Origin: CmP2 sp052084925
Lineage (GTDB): Bacteria > Actinomycetota > Actinomycetes > Actinomycetales > Micrococcaceae
Direction of reading: 5' to 3'
NCBI GenBank assembly: GCA_052084925.1
Contig: JBQDEV010000009.1
Location: 88,958 to 152,957 of the forward strand
Length of the DNA: 64,000 nucleotides
How positions within the stretch are numbered: position 1 is the first letter of the stretch; each line of letters begins with the position of its first letter. Below the pieces are notes generated by a model. The model did no database searches. It was not told the DNA's origin and saw only the letters and a program-made list of their open reading frames with translations. Positions 35,455 to 44,431 of this stretch are shown here, in pieces. A program made the position numbers and the translations under genes.

Positions 35455-35613
35455 TTAATGAAGCGTCTGCGCGAGTCCGATCAAGATATTCTCCGGGCCA
35501 AGTAGGTAGCCCAGAGCGTTGACGGGCGCATCCCGGTGATCTTCGACGATGGCAGGCTCAAGAAATCGGGAGAGCTCTACGCGACCGTATTGTCCATCCG
35601 GATGGCCATGTGT
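35455..35613 (-). pseudogene. remnant of a VOC/glyoxalase-family gene with internal deletion
   Basis: Reading the minus strand in frame after the AHSA1 stop gives GHPDGQYGRVELSRFLEP, then AIVEDHRDAPVNALGY. This matches the middle of VOC (glyoxalase/bleomycin-resistance) proteins. It runs straight into LLGPENILIGLAQTLH and a stop, which looks like the family's C-terminus (GPEG-ILIGLAE type). The roughly 40-50 residues that should lie between are missing, and no start codon is visible. The piece sits in the gap between the tRNA terminator and the AHSA1 gene. Confidence 0.6.
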
Positions 35614-36087
35614 TCAGCCCAAGGTCTCACCGGTGAGATGCCGACTGAAGTTCGTGAGTGCCTCGTCCCAGCCGTCGTAGACGAACCCGTCTCCAGGTTT
35701 ACCGTCATATCCCCGCAGATGAAACACCAGCTCAGTGCGTTCGCTGTGCGGGATCAGTGTGAGGGTGATGACCGGGGTGTCTGCGACGGGCGCGTCAGGG
35801 TTGCCCCAGGTGAAGACGAGTCGATCGATCGGGTCGACTTCGAGGAACTCGCCCCCGGTGGGGAACTGTTCTCCGGTCTCGTCGTTGGTCATCGTGTATC
35901 GGTATCGGCCGCCGACGTGAACGTCGAAGGCAACGCTGTCGGTCGTTACTCCGAACGGGTGTAACCACGCCGCCAGCTCGGTTTCATCGGTCCAGGCGCG
36001 CCACACGAGTTCGCGAGGCGCGTCGACGATACGAGTCATCGAAAACTGCGGTTCATTCGGCGTTGATGGTTCTGTCGTTGTCGTCAT
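35614..36087 (-). CDS. SRPBCC/AHSA1-family protein
   Basis: 157 aa. A helix-grip (START-like) domain with typical wording: FSMTRIVDAPRELVWRAWTD, WLHPFGVTTDSVAFDVHVGG, TLIPHSERTELVFHL and GWDEALTNFSRHL. Such proteins often act as small-molecule-binding or enzyme partners of ArsR regulators. I start at the ATG at 36085-36087, which overlaps the ArsR stop by 4 bp; the open frame extends further upstream through the ArsR gene in another frame. Confidence 0.88.
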   Translation of the reverse strand: MTTTTEPSTPNEPQFSMTRIVDAPRELVWRAWTDETELAAWLHPFGVTTDSVAFDVHVGGRYRYTMTNDETGEQFPTGGEFLEVDPIDRLVFTWGNPDAPVADTPVITLTLIPHSERTELVFHLRGYDGKPGDGFVYDGWDEALTNFSRHLTGETLG

Positions 36088-36446
36088 GACTCTGTTTCCT
36101 TCGGTGTCGTGGTCGTTGCTCGGCCTTTCATGGTCTCTAAATGTGCCTCGAGCGCGTCGAGGCGCAGGTTCCATTCGCGGCGTTGCTGCTCGACCCATTT
36201 CGCTGCGTGGTCGAGTGGTTCGGTCTGCATCGAGAGGGTTCGCCATTGAGCGTGCGTAGTGCGTGTGACAAGCCCAGCTCGTTCCAGCACTTTCAAATGC
36301 TGGGAGATCGCTGAGGCGCTCACCTGGAACGGTGCGGCCACCTCACCGACTGTCGCGGGACCCTGAGCAAGCTTGGAGAGAATCCCGCGACGCGTCGGGT
36401 CAGCAAGCGCGGCGAAGACCATACTCAACGAATCCGTCGCGGCCAT
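36084..36446 (-). CDS. ArsR-family transcriptional regulator
   Basis: 120 aa winged-helix protein (FAALADPTRRGILSKLAQG, VSASAISQHLKVLERAGLV). No metal-binding Cys pair is present, so it is the SdpR/PagR-like class that partners AHSA1 proteins. Co-translated with the AHSA1 gene. An AT-rich TTAATTAAGG stretch just upstream (36457-36466) with ATCTATATTAGATA is a likely promoter-operator. Confidence 0.9.
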   Translation of the reverse strand: MAATDSLSMVFAALADPTRRGILSKLAQGPATVGEVAAPFQVSASAISQHLKVLERAGLVTRTTHAQWRTLSMQTEPLDHAAKWVEQQRREWNLRLDALEAHLETMKGRATTTTPKETES

Positions 36447-36645
36447 TTTGGCATCTCCTTAATTAAGGGGTATCTATATTAGATACGCACATCGGTAGCG
36501 TAGTCAACGGTCTGTGCTTCAGCACGTTCGCATTCCGGCACAGCAGGATTGGAGGATCGACGTCCCAGCCGAGAGTCCAGTCCACGCGAACAGAGTCGTA
36601 CCCTTGTGGAGCGGGTCTCTTCTTTCGCCCGACAGGATGGTGTCC

Positions 36646-37281
36646 ATGGAACATGTTTATGTCGTCACTCATCCCGAGGCGTCCCACCACGTCGACCATC
36701 TCGTGGGTGGATGGTATGAATCCGCCTTGACTCCGCGGGGCCTCACCGAAGCACGGCAGATTGCTTGTCATCTTCGTCATGTCATTCCGCACGGGATCGT
36801 GCCGCAGATCGTGTCTTCGGATCTGCTCCGAACCCGTCAGACGGCGGACGCGATCGCCGAGATTTTCGAGACCGGTGCAGTTTTTGAGGCGGGACTGCGC
36901 GAGAAGTCATACGGCCAGGCGGAGGGCCGGCCACAGCGTTGGCTGGACGAACGGTTCATCTTGCCTCCCGCAATCGGTGAGCGCATGGATCACGATGAGG
37001 GAATTATCGGGGCCGAGACGAAGCGGGAGTGGGTGGAGCGCGTCTACCGAACCATGGAGCGTGTGCAACGTGACCCGGCGCCCTTCCGTATTCTGGTCAC
37101 ACACGGAGGTTCAGCGAGTCTGGTCATCGCCTCCTGGATGCGAATTCCCACGGAGGCCTGCGCTGACGCCACCTTCCGCGTCCCTTCAGGAAGCATCAGC
37201 GTGCTCGAACTCGACGATCGTTTTCACAACCGTTCTCTCGTCACTCTGGGGGAGCGGTCGTTCATCACGGGATCGAAATAA
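36646..37281 (+). CDS. histidine phosphatase superfamily protein with altered RHG motif
   Basis: About 211 aa. The family pattern is visible: ALTPRGLTEARQIACHL, SSDLLRTRQTADAIAEIFE, a REKSYGQAEGRP segment and LVTHGGSASLVI near the C-terminus. The N-terminal catalytic motif, normally Arg-His-Gly-Glu, reads VVTHPEASHH, so the Arg and Gly are replaced while the nucleophile His appears kept. This could lower activity or change substrate. I use the ATG at 36646; the frame is open further upstream without a ribosome site. It is a single gene, convergent with the ABC transporter. Confidence 0.8.
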   Translation: MEHVYVVTHPEASHHVDHLVGGWYESALTPRGLTEARQIACHLRHVIPHGIVPQIVSSDLLRTRQTADAIAEIFETGAVFEAGLREKSYGQAEGRPQRWLDERFILPPAIGERMDHDEGIIGAETKREWVERVYRTMERVQRDPAPFRILVTHGGSASLVIASWMRIPTEACADATFRVPSGSISVLELDDRFHNRSLVTLGERSFITGSK

Positions 37282-37336
37282 GGCGTGGCACCCCCACTGG
37301 AATTGCCACCGGACTCGTCCCCGCTCTGAACGTGGT

Positions 37337-39085
37337 CTAGCGACCCATGCTCCAGGCTTCCCAGAGTCGGGCGTAGATCCCGCCGGCGGTGATGAGTTCG
37401 GGGTGGGTGCCCTCCTCGACGATACGCCCGCGCTCCATCACGATTACCCGATCGCAGACGGCGGCCTGGGTGAGCCGGTGCGCGATGACGATCCCCGTGC
37501 GACCCAGTAGGGCCCGATGCGCCGTCTCGTCCAGTTGCTCGGCGTGCGACGACCCGGCCTCCGCGGTGGCCTCGTCCAGGATGGCCAGCTCGGGGTCGGC
37601 AAGTACCAGCCGGACCAAGGCCAGTTGTTGGGCCTGGGCGGCGGTGAGTTCGTGACCGCCGGTGCCCACCACGGTGTCCAGCCCCTCGGGCAGTCGATCC
37701 ACCAGGGTGGTGCTGCCGGTGGCCTCCAGCGCGGCGCGCAGTTCGTCGTCGGTGGTGTCCGGGTGGGGCGCGGAGAGGGTGAGGTTTTCGCGCAGGGTGC
37801 CGGAGAAGACGTGCACCTCCTGGCTCACGACGGCGGTGCGCTGCGGGACCGCCACGGTGCCGGAATCAGGTGGGTGGATGCCGGCGATGATCGCGGCGAG
37901 CGTGGTCTTCCCGGCGCCGGAGGCTCCCACGATGGCGACGCGCTCACCGGCGTGCACGGTGAGATCGATGTCGGTGAGCACCGGCTGGTCGTCGTAGCCG
38001 AACCGGACGCCGGTCAGATGAACAGTCGCAGATGCGGCGGCGGATGCAGTGGCGGACACGGAATCGGCAGTGTCGGCAGTGTCGTGGTGGGGCGGCGCGG
38101 TGATGCGGGGTGCGGTGATGACTCCGACGATGCGGTTCAGCGACGCCAGCACGGATTGCAGCACATCGACAACGAACAGCAGCTGGTTGATGGGCCCGAA
38201 CAGGCGCAGGAACAGCAGCATCGCGGTGGTGGCCGCACCCACGGAAGACTGCCCGGCGCCGACCAGCCAGAACCCGGTGAGCAGGATGGCGGCCATGCCC
38301 AAGAACTCGGCGAAGTTGAGCCGGCCGAAGAACATGTTCTGCACGGTGCGCGCTCGCAGGGAGTGGCCTGCAACCTGCCAGGAGGTGCTGAGCACACGCT
38401 GGTGGCGGTGCTCGCCAAGGCCGAAGCCGAGCACGGTGGCGTAGCCGCGCTGGGATTCCATCAGCTGCTGGGCGCGCCCGCTCATCGCGGTGCGCTCGGC
38501 CCGGTAAATGCGCGGACCGGTGCGCAGGTACCAGCGCAGGGTGACCACGTAAACGGGCAGCACAACGACGAGCGCCACCCCGTACCACCAGTCCAGGGCG
38601 GACATGCCCACCAGGGTCGCTGCGATGGAGAACCCGGTCATGGTGAACGCGGGGATGATCTGGGGTGCGGCGTCGGCCACCTGGGCCACGTCGTCGCTGG
38701 ATCGGGATACCAGGTCTCCGGTGCCAGCCCGTTCGACGGTGCCCTGGGGTAGTTGCAGGGCGCGTTCCATCAGGTGCTCGCGCAGCTCGGCGAGCAGGGA
38801 ATGATAGGTGCGTCCGGCGAGCATAATCGTCGTCGCGCTGCCCGCGGCGCCGAGCAGGGCGGCGGCGCACATCACGGCGAGCATGATCAGCACGGTGGTG
38901 CCGTCCGCGGTGCCGGCTTGCACGGCGTCGACGAGGTAGCCGATGGCCGCCGGGGTGATGAGTCCGATGCCGGCGCTGGCGAGCCCGAGGACGACGACGG
39001 CGAGCAGCCGGGCGCGGTGGCCGCGGCTGATGCGCCAGATCTCCCGCCAGGTGACGCGGGAGGAAGCGACGGGCAGGGCGCTCAT
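37337..39085 (-). CDS. ABC exporter half-transporter (membrane + ATPase), subunit with intact Walker A
   Basis: 582 aa. A six-helix exporter membrane domain (residues about 25-310) is followed by an ATPase domain with Walker A GASGAGKTT, Walker B LAILDEATAEAG and switch His in VIAHRLTQ. The signature sequence is degenerate: HELTAAQAQQ replaces LSGGQ. It overlaps the upstream partner gene by 4 bp. The partner has the opposite defects, so the two should form a heterodimer with one working ATP site. Substrate unknown. Confidence 0.9.
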   Translation of the reverse strand: MSALPVASSRVTWREIWRISRGHRARLLAVVVLGLASAGIGLITPAAIGYLVDAVQAGTADGTTVLIMLAVMCAAALLGAAGSATTIMLAGRTYHSLLAELREHLMERALQLPQGTVERAGTGDLVSRSSDDVAQVADAAPQIIPAFTMTGFSIAATLVGMSALDWWYGVALVVVLPVYVVTLRWYLRTGPRIYRAERTAMSGRAQQLMESQRGYATVLGFGLGEHRHQRVLSTSWQVAGHSLRARTVQNMFFGRLNFAEFLGMAAILLTGFWLVGAGQSSVGAATTAMLLFLRLFGPINQLLFVVDVLQSVLASLNRIVGVITAPRITAPPHHDTADTADSVSATASAAASATVHLTGVRFGYDDQPVLTDIDLTVHAGERVAIVGASGAGKTTLAAIIAGIHPPDSGTVAVPQRTAVVSQEVHVFSGTLRENLTLSAPHPDTTDDELRAALEATGSTTLVDRLPEGLDTVVGTGGHELTAAQAQQLALVRLVLADPELAILDEATAEAGSSHAEQLDETAHRALLGRTGIVIAHRLTQAAVCDRVIVMERGRIVEEGTHPELITAGGIYARLWEAWSMGR

Positions 39086-40920
39086 GAGGCACTCACCTCG
39101 GATTCGAGGGTGACCACGCGGTCGCAGGCGGCGAGCAGCGCGGGGGAGGAGGTCAGCACCAGGGTGGATCGGCCCTGGCGCAGGGCGGCGAGCCGGGTGG
39201 CGATGCTGGCCTCGGTGACCGAGTCGACGGCGGTGGTGGGGTCGTGCAGCACCAGCACGGCAGCATCGGCGGCCAGGGCACGGGCGAGGGCGAGCCGCTG
39301 GCGCTGACCGCCGGAGAGACGGGAGCCCATCTCGCCGATCTGCCCGTGGATCCCGCCCACGGAATCGAGGAAGTCGTCGCAGCCGGCGGCCGAGAGGGCG
39401 GAGCGTCGCAGGTCGGGCTGGTCGGTGTCGGCGGCCGGGGAGATCTCGGCGACGGCGAGGTTCTCGGCGATGCTGCCGCTGAACAGGGTGCCTTGGTGCG
39501 GGGCCACCAGCACGCGTTCGCGGAACACCCCATGCTCCAGCTGAGCGGCCGGCAGACCCTCGAGGCTGACCCGCACGGTGGCATCGTGGCGGGGGTGCAG
39601 CAGCGCTTCGGCCAGTCGCGCGGCGGTGCGGTCATCGGCGTGCACCCCGAGCAGCTCGCCGGGGGCCAACACGATTTCGGTGCTCTCGGAGCGCTCGGAT
39701 CCGGGCAGCCCCAGCGTCAGGGTCGGCTGCTCGGGCAGTTCAGTGTTCGGCGCCTTCATCGAGTCCATCGCCGCATCCGTCGTCGAGCCTGTGGTGGAGG
39801 TCGTTGTCGTCGCGGCGTCGGCGGTGTCGGCGTCGCGGGCGGTGAGCAGATCGAGCAGTCGCCCGCTGGAGGCCACACCCGCGGCCCAAACGGGTACCGC
39901 GTTGCCGGTGAGCATCTGCATGGGCGGCAGCAGCGCCATGGCGAGCCCGACCGAGGCGATCAGCCCGCCCACGCTCATCTGGCCCTGCACGGCGAACCAG
40001 CCGGCCAGGGCGGCCACCCCGGCGATGAACACCCCGCTCATCATGCCGCTGCCGATCATGAAGCGTCCCAGGGCGGTCATCGAGTGCAGGGCGCTGGTCA
40101 GGGTGCCCTGGCTGGCGGTGCGGTAGCGACGAGTGGCCTCGGACTCGGCGCGCACACCCTTGATCACCCGGTACCCGGTCACCAGGTCGGTGGCCCGCGA
40201 CACCGTGGCGGCCAGCTCGTTCTGGTACACCCGGCTGGCGCGCGCGAACCGCCGGGAGAGCAGCCCCATCAGCCACACGGTCACCGGCGCCCCGAGGAGC
40301 ACGGCGAGGCCTAACGGCCAGTGGATGAGCAGCAGCGAGACCGCAATGAAGACGACCCCGGCGAATTCGCCCACTGGAAACACAGCCAACGCCATCGAGG
40401 CGGTGCGGGCGACGTCGTTGGTCATGGAAGACACCACCGCGCCGTCGGGCTGCCGTCCCCCGGAACCGGAGGGGTGCAGCACCGTGCGGGACAGGGTCGC
40501 GCGCAGCCGGTGCTGCACGACCTCGGTGGCCAGGGCCATCAGCTGGGCGGCGAAGCGGAACGAGAAGGAGAGCAGCAGGAAGTTCACCCCGAGCACCACC
40601 AGCCAGAACAACAGTCGGGTTCCGTCCCCGGTGCTGAGCGCCTGGTCAATGGCGGCGCCGGCCACCACGGGGACCAGCGCTTCGCCGACCTGGTGCAGGA
40701 TGGACAGCAGCGCCGCCGGGATCGTCAGCTTCTTCGCGGAGAACAACACCCGCAGCAGGAACCGCTCCGGTTTCATCCCGGCCGTCACGGGCAGGGGTAC
40801 TGCTCGCGGCGGTGTGGGAGCCGCCTGGCCCACCACCGGCATCCACCGGGTGAGCCGCCCACGGCCCAACTGGGCGGGGTCACCGCTGGGGTCAGGCTGA
40901 ATATCGACGTCGTGTCGCAC
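39082..40920 (-). CDS. ABC exporter half-transporter, subunit with degenerate Walker A
   Basis: About 612 aa. An exporter membrane domain is followed by a Thr/Ser/Ala-rich linker (TADAATTTTSTTGSTTDA) and an ATPase-like domain. Where Walker A should be it reads GVHADDRTAARLA, without the Lys; Walker B reads VLVLHDPTTAVD, with His for Asp. The signature LSGGQRQRLALARAL is intact. This complements the protein at 37337-39085. Start is uncertain: GGAGG lies 15 nt before the GTG at 40920, and the frame also opens at a TTG at 40947. Confidence 0.87.
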   Translation of the reverse strand: MRHDVDIQPDPSGDPAQLGRGRLTRWMPVVGQAAPTPPRAVPLPVTAGMKPERFLLRVLFSAKKLTIPAALLSILHQVGEALVPVVAGAAIDQALSTGDGTRLLFWLVVLGVNFLLLSFSFRFAAQLMALATEVVQHRLRATLSRTVLHPSGSGGRQPDGAVVSSMTNDVARTASMALAVFPVGEFAGVVFIAVSLLLIHWPLGLAVLLGAPVTVWLMGLLSRRFARASRVYQNELAATVSRATDLVTGYRVIKGVRAESEATRRYRTASQGTLTSALHSMTALGRFMIGSGMMSGVFIAGVAALAGWFAVQGQMSVGGLIASVGLAMALLPPMQMLTGNAVPVWAAGVASSGRLLDLLTARDADTADAATTTTSTTGSTTDAAMDSMKAPNTELPEQPTLTLGLPGSERSESTEIVLAPGELLGVHADDRTAARLAEALLHPRHDATVRVSLEGLPAAQLEHGVFRERVLVAPHQGTLFSGSIAENLAVAEISPAADTDQPDLRRSALSAAGCDDFLDSVGGIHGQIGEMGSRLSGGQRQRLALARALAADAAVLVLHDPTTAVDSVTEASIATRLAALRQGRSTLVLTSSPALLAACDRVVTLESEVSAS

Positions 40921-41006
40921 CGTGTGAATTGTGGTCCTCCAGGTCAAACGGACCGAAGTGGTCCGGGCGCATGAGCTGGATCGTCATCGCCCCACCCGAA
41001 ATTTGA

Positions 41007-41945
41007 TCACGTGCCCTCGGCGATGTCTAGAGCATTCACGACGGCGACGACGCGCTCGCGCTGGGAGTCAGAGAGTCCCTGGAGCGGCAACGGCAGACAC
41101 CGCGGCGGCACCAGCCCCAGGTGCTCGGCGATCGCGGCGGTCACCCGCAGACTCCCGCCCAGCTCCGCGAACAGCTGCCACAGCGGGGCCAGCCGCTGCG
41201 ACACCACCTCCGCCGCAGCGTGGTCTTCTCGCTGGGCCGCCCGAGTCAGCTCAAGTGCCACCGCGGGCAGGGTCCCGCCGATCACCGAGTACCAGGTCTC
41301 ACATCCCGCAGCCAGCCCGGCGGACGCGAAGGCATCCCCGGAGACTCCAAGGCTCAGCCGCTCTGGCAGCACCGCCCGGATCCCGGTCACGTGCTCCCGC
41401 GCCTGTTCCGGGTCGATCGGTACCCCGGGAATCTTGATCGAGGCGATGCCGGGCAGCTCGGCCAGCCGCGCATACAGTTCCCGGGTGAAGGTGAAGTGCG
41501 TGGTCACGGGATTGTCGTAAACCACCACCGGCAGTGCGGTGCGCTCGGTCACGGCACGGTAGAGCCCGACAACGTCGTCCTCGGTGAGCGGCTGGTAGCT
41601 CATCGGCGCCAGCAGCACCCCGGCCGCACCGGCTTCCTCAGCCCGATGCACATGCTCCAACACCCGCGAGGTGCGCAGGTCGCTCACCCCCACCAGCACC
41701 GGAATCGCCTCGGCCCGCTCGACGGCGATCCGGGCCACCCGTCCCCGCTCCTGGGTACTGAGATACGCCCCGGATCCGGTGGAACCCAAGGCGGTGATCG
41801 AATCGACGCCGGCCGCGACCAGCCGGTCGATCAGCCCGGCGAAACAGTCCTCATCCACCCGATCGTCGCGCAGCGGGGTCAACGGAAAAGCCGAGAGACC
41901 GCTCAGCATGCTCGTCGTGGTGTCAGCACCCGAGAATATCGTCAT
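41007..41945 (-). CDS. DapA-family (dihydrodipicolinate synthase/N-acetylneuraminate lyase) enzyme
   Basis: About 312 aa TIM-barrel aldolase. The Schiff-base Lys is in IASIKIPGVP, the conserved Tyr in PVVVYDNPVT, and the substrate-carboxylate loop in ALGSTGSGAYLS. These fit the DapA/NAL superfamily, but an anabolic DapA usually has GTTGE where this has GSTGS, so a catabolic lyase or aldolase role is more likely. No lysine-pathway gene is nearby. I use the ATG at 41943-41945 after GGGGAG; the ATG at 41909 is an alternative. Divergent from the sigma-factor operon. Confidence 0.85.
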   Translation of the reverse strand: MTIFSGADTTTSMLSGLSAFPLTPLRDDRVDEDCFAGLIDRLVAAGVDSITALGSTGSGAYLSTQERGRVARIAVERAEAIPVLVGVSDLRTSRVLEHVHRAEEAGAAGVLLAPMSYQPLTEDDVVGLYRAVTERTALPVVVYDNPVTTHFTFTRELYARLAELPGIASIKIPGVPIDPEQAREHVTGIRAVLPERLSLGVSGDAFASAGLAAGCETWYSVIGGTLPAVALELTRAAQREDHAAAEVVSQRLAPLWQLFAELGGSLRVTAAIAEHLGLVPPRCLPLPLQGLSDSQRERVVAVVNALDIAEGT

Positions 41946-42046
41946 CTCCCCAGTCTTCCAGGTTTCCCCGTCCGAGCAGGTGGAATCTCTCGCACAGATT
42001 CTCTGTGGATACTCACGTTTCACCCGTCTGCGTCGTCTACCGTGTG

Positions 42047-42556
42047 ATGAGGATGAAAGAGCCGTTTGAAACAGCCGTCGAGCAGCACGGGGCCACCGTG
42101 CTGCGGGTCTGCCGCGCGACCCTGGGTCGCAATACCGACGCCGACGATGCCTGGCAAGAGACCTTCCTCGCCGCGCTGAAGGCCTGGCCGCAACTGGATG
42201 AGGCGGCCAACGTGGAGGCGTGGCTGGTGCGGATCGCCCAGCGCAAATGCATCGATGCGCACCGGGCCCGGCAGCGTCGGCCGATCCCCACGGACGACGT
42301 CCCGCCACCGCGTCACCCGCAGCACACAAAAACCTCCGACCACGATGACGAGATGTGGGGCGCCGTCGCCGCGCTGCCGGAGCGACAGCGCCAGGCCCTG
42401 GCCTATCACTACCTCGCTGGCTTCAAACACACGGAAACCGCAGAAATCCTCGGTATCTCACCGGAGGCGGTGCGCCGCGCGGCCGCCGACGGCCTCAAGA
42501 AACTGCGCGCCCACTTTGCCTACCGGATGGACAAGACAGAAAGAGGCCCATCATGA
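42047..42556 (+). CDS. ECF-type RNA polymerase sigma factor
   Basis: About 169 aa. Region 2 reads GRNTDADDAWQETFLAALKA and region 4 reads ALPERQRQALAYHYLAGF with recognition helix ISPEAVRRAAADGLKKLR. No anti-sigma gene is beside it. It heads a run of three alkylation-damage repair genes linked by 4-bp overlaps (ogt at 42553, alkB at 43146, tag at 43823), so it probably drives their expression. Start is uncertain among ATGs at 42047 and 42053. Confidence 0.88.
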   Translation: MRMKEPFETAVEQHGATVLRVCRATLGRNTDADDAWQETFLAALKAWPQLDEAANVEAWLVRIAQRKCIDAHRARQRRPIPTDDVPPPRHPQHTKTSDHDDEMWGAVAALPERQRQALAYHYLAGFKHTETAEILGISPEAVRRAAADGLKKLRAHFAYRMDKTERGPS

Positions 42557-43149
42557 CCGACGACACCGCCACCCTCTTCCCGGTCAGCGACGACGACCTC
42601 ACCCGGCTGCAGCATCGCCTGGCGACGACGGCGGCGGACGCGGGCGACCTCGACCTCAGCTACGACCTCACCGCCACCCCGATCGGCACCCTGCTGATCG
42701 CCGCAACGGACCAGGGCATCGTGCGCGTGGCTTTTGAATCCGAGGATTTCGACACCGTGCTGGATTCCCTGGCCCAGAAAATCGGTCCCCGCATCCTGCG
42801 CGCCCCCGATCAACTCGTGGCCGCGGTCGAGGAGATCCGCCAGTATTTCGCGGGCGAACGCCACCGCTTCGACTTGGTCCTGGACCACACCCTGGCCACC
42901 GGGTTCCGGCAGTCGGTGCAGCAGTCCCTCACCGAGATCGCCTACGGCCACACGGCCACCTACAAGACCGTGGCCGAACGCATCGGCAAACCCCAAGCGG
43001 TGCGCGCGGTCGGCACGGCGTGCGCCACCAACCCGCTGCCGATCCTGCTGCCCTGCCACCGAGTGCTGCGCAGCGACGGCGGACTCGGCGGCTACCTCGG
43101 TGGGATCGACGCGAAAAAGACTCTCCTCGACCTGGAGCAGGCCGCATGA
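42553..43149 (+). CDS. ogt: methylated-DNA-[protein]-cysteine S-methyltransferase (Ogt type)
   Basis: 198 aa. Suicide repair of O6-alkylguanine by transfer to an active-site Cys, seen in LPCHRVLRSDGGLGGYLGG. The preceding helix-turn-helix region reads IAYGHTATYKTVAERIGKP. It lacks the Ada N-terminal zinc domain. ATG overlaps the sigma-factor stop (ATGA), and its own stop overlaps alkB, showing tight coupling. Confidence 0.95.
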   Translation: MTDDTATLFPVSDDDLTRLQHRLATTAADAGDLDLSYDLTATPIGTLLIAATDQGIVRVAFESEDFDTVLDSLAQKIGPRILRAPDQLVAAVEEIRQYFAGERHRFDLVLDHTLATGFRQSVQQSLTEIAYGHTATYKTVAERIGKPQAVRAVGTACATNPLPILLPCHRVLRSDGGLGGYLGGIDAKKTLLDLEQAA

Positions 43150-43826
43150 ATTCCCTCTTCGACGACGCCGAAATCCCGCAGCCAGTCCCGGAGCTGCCCG
43201 AGGGCGCACACTATCTGCCGGGTTGGCTGAACCCGGAACAGCAGCGCTGGCTGGTGCGCCGGTTCTTCGAGTGGACGCAGGGCCCGGTCCCGCCGCGGGG
43301 TGCAAAAATCCGCGGCCACGAGATGAGCGTGAAAACCGTCTGCCTCGGCTGGCATTGGCGGCCCTACCAGTACACCCGCGACGCGGTCGACGTGAATGGC
43401 AACCGCGTCCTGGACTTCCCCGACTGGCTGGTCCGACTCGGCCAGAAAGCGCTCGCCGATGCCACCGGCGATCCCGAATCTGCCGCGACGTACCGGCCCG
43501 ACACCGCCCTGGTGAACTACTACGACGAGCACGCCCACATGGGGATGCACCAGGACCGCGACGAAAAATCGCGGGCACCCGTGGTCTCCCTCTCCCTCGG
43601 CGACACCTGCCGCTTCCGCTTCGGCAACACCGAAAACCGCAACAAGCCCTACCAGGACCTCGAACTGCGTTCGGGGGATCTCTTCATCTTCGGCGGCCTC
43701 TCCCGGCTGGCCTATCACGGCGTCACCCAGGTCTACCCGGGCACGACCCCCGAGCACTGCGGGCTGGACACCGGCCGCATCAACATCACCCTGCGTGAAA
43801 CCGGGCTGATCTCAGAAGGAGCGTGA
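43146..43826 (+). CDS. alkB: AlkB-type Fe(II)/2-oxoglutarate dioxygenase
   Basis: 226 aa. Oxidative demethylation of 1-methyladenine and 3-methylcytosine. The metal ligands are His135 and Asp137 (MGMHQDRDE) and His191 (LAYHGVTQ); the 2-oxoglutarate Arg is Arg211 in GRINITLRETG. LVNYYDEHAHMG is also typical. Overlaps ogt and tag by 4 bp each. Confidence 0.95.
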   Translation: MNSLFDDAEIPQPVPELPEGAHYLPGWLNPEQQRWLVRRFFEWTQGPVPPRGAKIRGHEMSVKTVCLGWHWRPYQYTRDAVDVNGNRVLDFPDWLVRLGQKALADATGDPESAATYRPDTALVNYYDEHAHMGMHQDRDEKSRAPVVSLSLGDTCRFRFGNTENRNKPYQDLELRSGDLFIFGGLSRLAYHGVTQVYPGTTPEHCGLDTGRINITLRETGLISEGA

Positions 43827-44431
43827 ACCCCATGACCGACACCGGCATCATCCGCGGCGACGACGGATTGGCCCGCCCTGCCTGGGCCGCATCGTCCGAG
43901 CTGATGCAGCACTACTACGACACCGAATGGGGCATGCCCGTCCGCGACGAGCAGGGCGTCTTCGAGCGCATTAGCCTCGAGGCTTTTCAATCCGGGCTGT
44001 CCTGGGCCACCATTCTGCGCAAACGCGAGAATTTCCGGAACGCCTTCGCCGGGTTCGCTCCCGACACGGTCGCGGTCTTCGGTGACGACGACGTCAACCG
44101 GCTCCTGGGCGACGCCGGGATCGTGCGCAACCGGGCGAAAATTCTCGCCACCATCAATAACGCCCAGGCCACCCTGGCCCTACGCGAGGAGGGCGGACTG
44201 GCCGAACTCGTCTGGTCCTTCCAACCGGAGACCACCCCGCAACCGCGCACCATGGACGAGGTCCCCACCCAGTCGTCGGAATCGGTGGCCCTGTCCAAGG
44301 CACTGCGGAAGAAGGGGTTCAAATTCGTCGGCCCCACCACGATGTTCGCGCTGATGGAGGCCATCGGCGTCGTCGACACCCACCTGATGGATTCCCACCG
44401 CCGCGCTACCTCCGGGGTGTGGCCGGCATGA
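43823..44431 (+). CDS. tag: DNA-3-methyladenine glycosylase I (Tag)
   Basis: 202 aa. Removes 3-methyladenine by cutting the glycosidic bond. Family motifs: YYDTEWGMPVRDE, FERISLEAFQSGLSWATIL, RNRAKILATINNA and FKFVGPTTMFALMEAIGVV. The zinc-snap residues of E. coli Tag appear mostly lost: the N-terminal Cys is absent, the first His is Tyr (YYDTEWG) and the last Cys is Ser. Starts with GTG overlapping the alkB stop. Confidence 0.94.
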   Translation: MNPMTDTGIIRGDDGLARPAWAASSELMQHYYDTEWGMPVRDEQGVFERISLEAFQSGLSWATILRKRENFRNAFAGFAPDTVAVFGDDDVNRLLGDAGIVRNRAKILATINNAQATLALREEGGLAELVWSFQPETTPQPRTMDEVPTQSSESVALSKALRKKGFKFVGPTTMFALMEAIGVVDTHLMDSHRRATSGVWPA

